Assembly (NCBI GenBank): GCA_017544805.1
Contig: JAFYDK010000057.1
Location: 1-45,600, forward strand
Origin: Bacteroidales bacterium
GTDB lineage: Bacteria; Bacteroidota; Bacteroidia; Bacteroidales; UBA3824
Length of the DNA stretch: 45,600 nucleotides
Reading direction: 5' to 3'
Part shown: piece by piece, positions 41,029-45,600 of the stretch
Numbering within the stretch: position 1 is the first letter of the stretch
Layout of the letters: every line of letters begins with the position of its first letter
Position numbers and translations under genes: made by a program
Notes under the pieces: generated by a model
The model's input: only the letters and a program-made list of their open reading frames with translations
Database searches by the model: none
Told to the model about the DNA's origin: nothing

Positions 41029-41814
41029 TTAATTTAAATCTTCAAGTTTGATTTCTTCTGCTAATGCTGTATCTATCAAAATTCTGCCGCAATATTCGCA
41101 GACGATGATTTTTTTGTGCGAAGCAACATCCAATTGTCTTTGCGGAGTGATTTTGTTGAAACAACCGCCGCAAGCATCTCTTTGAACGGGTACGATAGCA
41201 AGACCGTTTTTAGCACCGCCGCGGATTCTGTTGTATGCGTTGAGAAGGCGTTCTTCGATTTTTTCAGCGTATTTTACGCGTTTTGCTTTCAACTGTTGTT
41301 CGTCTTTTTGAGTGTCGGCGATGATAGAATCCAATTCAGATTTGTTTCTTTCCAAATCTTTAGCTCTGTCTTCGTGGCGTTCTTTGGAGTCTTTTAATAA
41401 GGCCTTTTTAGTAACCAACTGAGTTTCAGCCTCTTTGATTTTTTTCTCGCAAAGATTGATTTCAAGGTTCTGAAATTCTATTTCTTTGCTGATTGAATCA
41501 AATTCCCTGTTGTTGCGTACTTGCATCTGTTGCGTTTGATATTTTTTAATCGCCTCTTTTGCAACCACAATGTCATTTTTTCTTTTAACGATGTCGCTTT
41601 CGTAAGCGGTAATTTCCGATTCAATTTTCGTAATTCTCGTTTCCAAACCGACTAATTCGTCTTCCAAATCCTGAACTTCCAAGGGCAATTCGCCGCAAAG
41701 ACGGTGAATTTCGTCTGTCTTGGAATCAATAGTCTGTAAAGAATACAATGCCCGAAGTTTGTCCTCAATCGTTACTTCGGCTGCTTCTGCTTTCTGTTGA
41801 GTAGCTGTCGTCAT
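41029..41814 (-). CDS. Coiled-coil protein with C4-type zinc ribbon
   Basis: A 261-residue cytoplasmic protein. Residues ~15-195 form a long antiparallel coiled coil (LEDELVGLETRITKIESEIT and onward). The C-terminus has a zinc ribbon with two CxxC knuckles, CGGCFNKITP (~215) and CEYCGRILID (~240). The family (DUF164/CT398 type) is widespread and often located beside Nif3, as here, where only 4 nt separate the genes. A nucleic-acid or protein-binding role is assumed from the ribbon. Confidence 0.9.
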   Translation of the reverse strand: MTTATQQKAEAAEVTIEDKLRALYSLQTIDSKTDEIHRLCGELPLEVQDLEDELVGLETRITKIESEITAYESDIVKRKNDIVVAKEAIKKYQTQQMQVRNNREFDSISKEIEFQNLEINLCEKKIKEAETQLVTKKALLKDSKERHEDRAKDLERNKSELDSIIADTQKDEQQLKAKRVKYAEKIEERLLNAYNRIRGGAKNGLAIVPVQRDACGGCFNKITPQRQLDVASHKKIIVCEYCGRILIDTALAEEIKLEDLN

Positions 41815-41818
41815 TATT

Positions 41819-42613
41819 TTATAAATATTTTATAGGATTCGTATTAATGTCCGAAATTCGGACTGCAAAGTTAATAAATTTTTTTTGAAGTATATCGCAA
41901 AAAATTTGTTTTATTCCGATTTCTGTTTCAAAATGTCCCAAATCGGCGATAATTATCTTTTTGTCCGCATCAAAAAACTTGTGATAAGTAAAATCGCCTG
42001 AGACAAAAACATCTGCGCCTTGTTTTATTGCTTCTTTCAGTAAAAAACTGCCGGAGCCGGAACAAATTGCTATTTTTTTTACTTTTTCTTTAATGATTTC
42101 CGTATGCCGCAAAGCCCCGCATGAAAAAACTTTTTTGAGCATTTTCAAAAAATCCAAGCTCGGCATTTCTTCTTTCAGTTCGCCGATTGCGCCTGCACCG
42201 CTCTGAAAATCAGTACTTTTATTGTCTGGTAATAATATTTTGTAATCTGAAATACCGATTTTGTCGAACATTACTTTGCTTGTTCCGTAAAGCACTGAAT
42301 CGGCGTTTGTATGGGCACAATATATCGAAACGGAATTTTTAATTGCTTTTAATATAATGCGTTCCGTCAAAGTATCTTCGGTTATGTGCATGAGTCCACG
42401 ACCGAAAATCAGCGGGTGATGGGCAACTATAAGATTGCAACCCGTTTTGACGGCTTCGTCCACAACCTCTAACGTAACATCAAGAGTTACAAGACATTGC
42501 TTGATATTTTCATCACCGGAAAAAACCTGAATGCCCGCATTGTCGTAACTCTCTTGAAGACAAGGCGGAAACTGTTTTTCCAACTCAGAGATTATATCTT
42601 TTAATAAAGGCAT
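41819..42613 (-). CDS. Nif3-like dinuclear metal-centre protein
   Basis: A 264-residue protein of the Nif3/GTP cyclohydrolase I type 2 family, which forms a toroidal hexamer with a dinuclear metal site. Ligand motifs are NLIVAHHPLIFG (~60-71), YCAHTNADS (~98-106) and ADLGHFETEI (~225-234). The SGSGSFL and DVFVSGDFTYH regions are also conserved. Many Bacteroidota homologues carry an extra ~100-residue insert; this one is the short form. The cellular reaction is unsettled. It forms an operon with the zinc-ribbon gene. Confidence 0.93.
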   Translation of the reverse strand: MPLLKDIISELEKQFPPCLQESYDNAGIQVFSGDENIKQCLVTLDVTLEVVDEAVKTGCNLIVAHHPLIFGRGLMHITEDTLTERIILKAIKNSVSIYCAHTNADSVLYGTSKVMFDKIGISDYKILLPDNKSTDFQSGAGAIGELKEEMPSLDFLKMLKKVFSCGALRHTEIIKEKVKKIAICSGSGSFLLKEAIKQGADVFVSGDFTYHKFFDADKKIIIADLGHFETEIGIKQIFCDILQKKFINFAVRISDINTNPIKYL

Positions 42614-42686
42614 TTTTACCGGAAAAAATTATTTGCAATAATAGTATAAATTTGCGAAAAAAACAAGAATTTTTAAAAGAATTTTC

Positions 42687-42694
42687 TACATTTG
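42687..42694 (+). promoter_or_regulatory. -7 box upstream of the frameshifted OmpA-family gene
   Basis: TACATTTG matches TAnnTTTG, 30 nt before the ATG at 42725. No exact TTTG -33 element. Confidence 0.5.
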
Positions 42695-42724
42695 CATTAG
42701 AAAAAATAATTTTTTAATTTTATC

Positions 42725-43429
42725 ATGAAAATAATTTTACTTTTAGTTTTTTATGCGTTAATTTCGCTTAACGTTTCGGCACAAGCACTTAAAGCCGGAT
42801 TTGAACACCTTAAAAATAACAAACTTAACGAAGCCTCAAAAGTCTTTTCTAAGGCATTGTCAAAAGGCTCTGAAACCTTAGCCGCCACCTACGGAATGGG
42901 TTGTCTGCTGACAACTGAAAACTATTCTCAATACAATAATGTAAAGGGTTTTAGATTTTTGCGTATAGCATACGATAGGTTTCATACGCAGAGCTTGAAA
43001 ACTCAAAACACCTACAAAAACGTTTATGGTTTTGACCAAGAAACTATAAAAACCAAAATGAACCTTTCAGCTCAAAAAGAATTGGATAAAGTTAAGGCTA
43101 AAAATACACTTGAAGATTATCAATGGTTTGTTGATACCTTTGACGGTGCTGATTCTTTGGTCCTTGAGGCTAAAAAACTTCAGGCGGAAATCGAAATCGA
43201 AACTGTTAAAGCCAATCCTTCGTTTAGGGCATGGAAAGATTTTGCCGATAAATACGCTGGCACTCAATACGAAGAACCCGCTTTGGAGAATTATCAAAAA
43301 ATGTGGAAAGACCTTTGTCGTGATGCTTACAGCGAAGGCGAATTGTTGTCGATGAATCTTTTTCAAAAACAATATCCCGATTATCCGTTTTATACTGCCC
43401 AAGACAAAGCGGAATGGACTTTAGCCTGA
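42725..43429 (+). CDS. N-terminal part of a frameshifted OmpA/PD40 outer-membrane protein
   Basis: These 234 residues start with a signal peptide (MKIILLLVFYALISLNVSAQ) followed by TPR-like helices (KAGFEHLKNNKLNEASKVFS). The frame ends in TGA just after AEWTLA. The next frame, overlapping by 16 nt and shifted, continues with similar helices (LEVGRYGEAISVLNKYKSKF) and the PD40 and OmpA domains but has no signal peptide. Together they make the usual ~800-residue protein: signal peptide, TPR, PD40 beta-propeller, carboxypeptidase-like fold, OmpA. I see no heptameric slippery sequence at the junction, so a one-base indel (mutation or sequencing error) is the likely cause. Confidence 0.8.
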   Translation: MKIILLLVFYALISLNVSAQALKAGFEHLKNNKLNEASKVFSKALSKGSETLAATYGMGCLLTTENYSQYNNVKGFRFLRIAYDRFHTQSLKTQNTYKNVYGFDQETIKTKMNLSAQKELDKVKAKNTLEDYQWFVDTFDGADSLVLEAKKLQAEIEIETVKANPSFRAWKDFADKYAGTQYEEPALENYQKMWKDLCRDAYSEGELLSMNLFQKQYPDYPFYTAQDKAEWTLA

Positions 43430-45138
43430 CGGCGGCACAGTTGAAAATGCACTTTAAATATAGTACTGATTACGAGTCTTATTATACCTCATACATCGAT
43501 CAAGCTGCACCGAGGGAATTGGCATACGTGGCTTTGTTTAGGATAATTTCGCCGTATTTGGAGGTTGGACGTTACGGTGAGGCAATCTCGGTGCTTAACA
43601 AATACAAAAGCAAATTCCCGAACAGAGAGCAGGATATTGAAAAAGTAATTGCGATTTTGAAATCTCCATCACACAAATTCAATTCAAAACCGCTTCCTAG
43701 TACTATTAATACGGATTTTTACGAATATGCTCCCGTGATGACCCCCGATGGTTCAACGCTTTATTTTTGCGGTTATAATAGAGAGGACAATATCGGAAAT
43801 GAGGATATTTTTATGGCGAAATTTTCCGATGGTCAGTGGCAAAAAGCTGAGATTTTTCCGCAATTCAATACCGCACTCGGCAACGAAGCGCCTTTAGCCG
43901 TTTCTCCTGACGGTAATATGTTGCTGATTTATAAGGATTCAAACATTTATTACACTGAAAAAAGTTCAAAATCGTGGACTCCTCTAAAAAAAATGGCGGC
44001 TCTCAACACCGATAAATCTTGGGAAGCTGACGCCTCGTTTTCTCCTGACGGCAATGCCATATTTTTTATTTCAGACCGTAATGGCAATGTCGGACATTAT
44101 CACAAACACGAGAAAAATTTTCATGGTTCTTTGCACGGAAATACGGATATTTATGTCTGCACCAAAAATTTAGACGGCACATGGAACGAACCCGTTAACA
44201 TCGGAAACGTTATCAACACGCCTTATTCCGAGCGCAGCCCTATTTTGGCCTCTGACATGAAAACACTTTATTTCAGCTCTGACGGTCATTACGGTTTGGG
44301 AAAACTTGATGTTTTCAAAGCCGTGAGACTTTCCGATACTTCATGGACTCAATGGAGTGAACCAGTTAATCTCGGAAAAGAAATCAATACCTCAGAAGAC
44401 GATTATAATTATATTATTTCCACCGATGGCAAAACAGCTTGTTTTTGTAAGATAACATCCTCAACCTCAAATATTTGTACTATTGACATTCCCGTTAATA
44501 TGCGCCCCGAAATCATTGCCTCAATCAGCGGAAAGGTTACCGATCCCTTAGGCAAGATTATTCCTGCTACCATCAAATGGGAAGACCTCGAAACAGGAAA
44601 ACTCCTCGGTCATCTTCAATGCGACCCCGTAACAGGAAAATATTTCATAACTCTTCCTGCCGGAAAAAACTACGGTTATTACGTCGAATACAACGGTTAT
44701 TATCCCGTTTCAGGCAATCTTAACACCGATAAACTCAAAGAAGGCAAAAATATCGAACATAATATAATCATGAATTCAATACCTGACATTCTGACAGGAA
44801 AAGTGTCAGTGCGCCTTTCTAACATATTTTTCGATACCGATAAATATGATTTAAAACCCGAATCATATCCCGAACTCAACCGCCTTTCCGATTTTATTAA
44901 AAATAATCCCGGTATAACTATCGAAATATCAGGTCATACCGATAATTCAGGCTCGCCCGATTACAACAAATCTTTATCCCAAAAACGCTCCGATGCCGTC
45001 AAAAACTATTTAATCTCTATCGGCTGCCCTAACAACACCGTCAAATCCGTAGGTTACGGCTCCGAAAAACCCGTCGCCCAAAACTCTACCGAAGCCGGTA
45101 AAGCTCTAAACCGCCGCGTAGAATTCAAAATATTATAA
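43414..45138 (+). CDS. C-terminal part of the frameshifted protein: PD40 propeller and OmpA domain
   Basis: This frame of 574 codons opens at an ATG in the overlap, which is probably not a real start. After ~60 helical residues come PD40/TolB-like blades (YAPVMTPDGSTLYFCGYN, EADASFSPDGNAIFFISDRN, RSPILASDMKTLYFSSDG). A carboxypeptidase-regulatory-like unit follows (SGKVTDPLGKIIPATIKWED). The C-terminal OmpA domain (~465-574) has FFDTDKYDLKPES, ISGHTDNSGSPDYNKSLSQK and ALNRRVEFKIL, which bind peptidoglycan. Such proteins tie the outer membrane to the cell wall; related ones occur beside type IX secretion or gliding genes, none of which are seen here. Without the upstream signal peptide this part could not be exported. 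Confidence 0.88.
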   Translation: MDFSLTAAQLKMHFKYSTDYESYYTSYIDQAAPRELAYVALFRIISPYLEVGRYGEAISVLNKYKSKFPNREQDIEKVIAILKSPSHKFNSKPLPSTINTDFYEYAPVMTPDGSTLYFCGYNREDNIGNEDIFMAKFSDGQWQKAEIFPQFNTALGNEAPLAVSPDGNMLLIYKDSNIYYTEKSSKSWTPLKKMAALNTDKSWEADASFSPDGNAIFFISDRNGNVGHYHKHEKNFHGSLHGNTDIYVCTKNLDGTWNEPVNIGNVINTPYSERSPILASDMKTLYFSSDGHYGLGKLDVFKAVRLSDTSWTQWSEPVNLGKEINTSEDDYNYIISTDGKTACFCKITSSTSNICTIDIPVNMRPEIIASISGKVTDPLGKIIPATIKWEDLETGKLLGHLQCDPVTGKYFITLPAGKNYGYYVEYNGYYPVSGNLNTDKLKEGKNIEHNIIMNSIPDILTGKVSVRLSNIFFDTDKYDLKPESYPELNRLSDFIKNNPGITIEISGHTDNSGSPDYNKSLSQKRSDAVKNYLISIGCPNNTVKSVGYGSEKPVAQNSTEAGKALNRRVEFKIL

Positions 45139-45148
45139 AAAAGGGGTG

Positions 45149-45312
45149 TCGCCGCTCGCCGCGGGGGCGTTCCCTTTTGGAAAAGGGAACCGGAAAACTT
45201 TTAAGAGATATAAAAAAGGGAAAGCCCCAAAAGGCTTTCCCTTTTTTATATCTCACAGAAGTTCTTTGGTTCTTTCTTTCAAGAAAGAACAGCCCCGCCG
45301 ACTTGAGGCGAT
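45149..45312. repeat. Three-hairpin intergenic repeat, copy B (inverse orientation)
   Basis: This is the same element as 9134-9317 but inverted, again between convergent genes. The GTTCCCTTTT hairpin is at 45169-45190 and the GTTCTTTCTT-type hairpin at 45269-45290. The centre is a perfect 22-bp stem (45205-45226 with 45233-45254) with a 6-nt loop, unrelated in sequence to the centre of copy A. The outer 54-nt arms each differ from copy A by one base. Flanks share nothing obvious with those of copy A. Confidence 0.87.
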
Positions 45313-45323
45313 ATGCCTTTTTT

Positions 45324-45600
45324 TTAATACATTCCGCCCATACCGGGGTTAGGCATTGCGGGAGCTGCGGGTTTATCTTCTTTCTTTTCAGCGATAACAC
45401 ATTCGGTTGTAAGGAGAGTACCTGCAACTGAAGCTGCGTTTTCGATAGCGACTCTTGAAACTTTTGTCGGGTCGATAACGCCGGCTTTTTTGAGGTCTTC
45501 GTAAACGCCTGAGAAAGCGTTGTAACCGAATGAACCTTTACCGTCTTTAACGTTCTGAACAACAACAGAACCTTCTTCTCCTGCGTTTTCAACGATTTGA
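45324..45600 (-). CDS. groEL: 60 kDa chaperonin, C-terminal fragment
   Basis: The last 91 full codons of GroEL read in from the window end on the minus strand: [14 protein letters not shown], then [40 protein letters not shown] and [14 protein letters not shown], ending with the flexible tail [15 protein letters not shown]. The GGM tail is typical of GroEL subunits that line the folding cavity. The 5' part is outside the window. The terminal TAA is at 45324-45326, 11 nt from repeat copy B. Confidence 0.96.
   Translation of the reverse strand, partial: QIVENAGEEGSVVVQNVKDGKGSFGYNAFSGVYEDLKKAGVIDPTKVSRVAIENAASVAGTLLTTECVIAEKKEDKPAAPAMPNPGMGGMY

Noticed and set aside
43380..43440. Programmed ribosomal frameshift in the OmpA-family gene
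   Set aside because: No X XXY YYZ slippery site or clear downstream stimulatory structure was seen near the junction.
45125..45592. 155-codon minus-strand frame across the groEL end and the repeat
   Set aside because: The true frame is GroEL, recognisable to its C-terminal GGM tail; this one is a shifted shadow running through the hairpin repeat.

Overview
The window looks like a chromosomal segment of a low-GC member of the Bacteroidota, most likely Bacteroidales. Evidence: many genes are preceded by the TAnnTTTG -7 box typical of that phylum, several with a TTTG -33 element 19-20 bp upstream, and Shine-Dalgarno sites are absent. Gene content fits too: LpxK, a Nif3-type protein, BspA-like leucine-rich repeats, an OmpA/PD40 protein and many exported TPR proteins. 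The exact genus cannot be read from the sequence. No rRNA or tRNA gene and no CRISPR array was seen.

Region 1 (1-1192) is the C-terminal part of a ClC chloride channel with paired CBS domains. Region 2 (1206-4570) is the most unusual part. A divergent XRE-type regulator faces a tandem array of cassettes that share one glycine-rich N-terminal leader. The first cassette is intact: leader plus a HELMH...E metallopeptidase-like C-terminus, followed 2 nt later by an exported candidate immunity protein. The second has lost almost all of its effector but keeps a 35-codon tail coupled to an intact, exported, MORN-like partner. The third is a leader only, and it ends exactly on the first codons of a fourth. 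This looks like a polymorphic toxin/immunity array degrading and recombining through its leader repeat. Region 3 (4638-9108) holds an AlbA_2/Schlafen-type protein, a TPR lipoprotein, a YqeY protein, a SpoU methyltransferase and a TPR protein.

Region 4 (9134-9317, matched by 45149-45312 in inverse orientation) is a compact, GC-richer three-hairpin repeat lying between convergent genes. Its outer arms are almost identical in the two copies, but the central hairpins are unrelated perfect palindromes. Region 5 (9337-28397) is mostly housekeeping: punA, lpxK, a degenerate amidohydrolase, a DUF4301-like protein, a TPR protein, dxs, a radical SAM protein, tilS, tpiA, a 1692-residue exported protein, rsmE and a Gly/Ser-rich repeat protein. 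Region 6 (28493-31403) has a secreted GH31 glycosidase and a small exported protein.

Region 7 (31410-37731) is a probable operon behind a strong promoter. It encodes a membrane LRR protein, a radical SAM/SPASM protein, a 127-residue protein with a Ser/Tyr/Asn tail whose start overlaps the radical SAM stop, and an exported M16 peptidase. This is a candidate ribosomal-peptide modification locus. Region 8 (37785-45138) has a formylglycine-enzyme-like protein with an EF-hand-like loop, a SPOR-like protein, a lipoprotein with a very acidic partner, a zinc-ribbon coiled-coil protein, a Nif3 protein, and an OmpA-family protein split by a frameshift. The window ends inside groEL on the minus strand.
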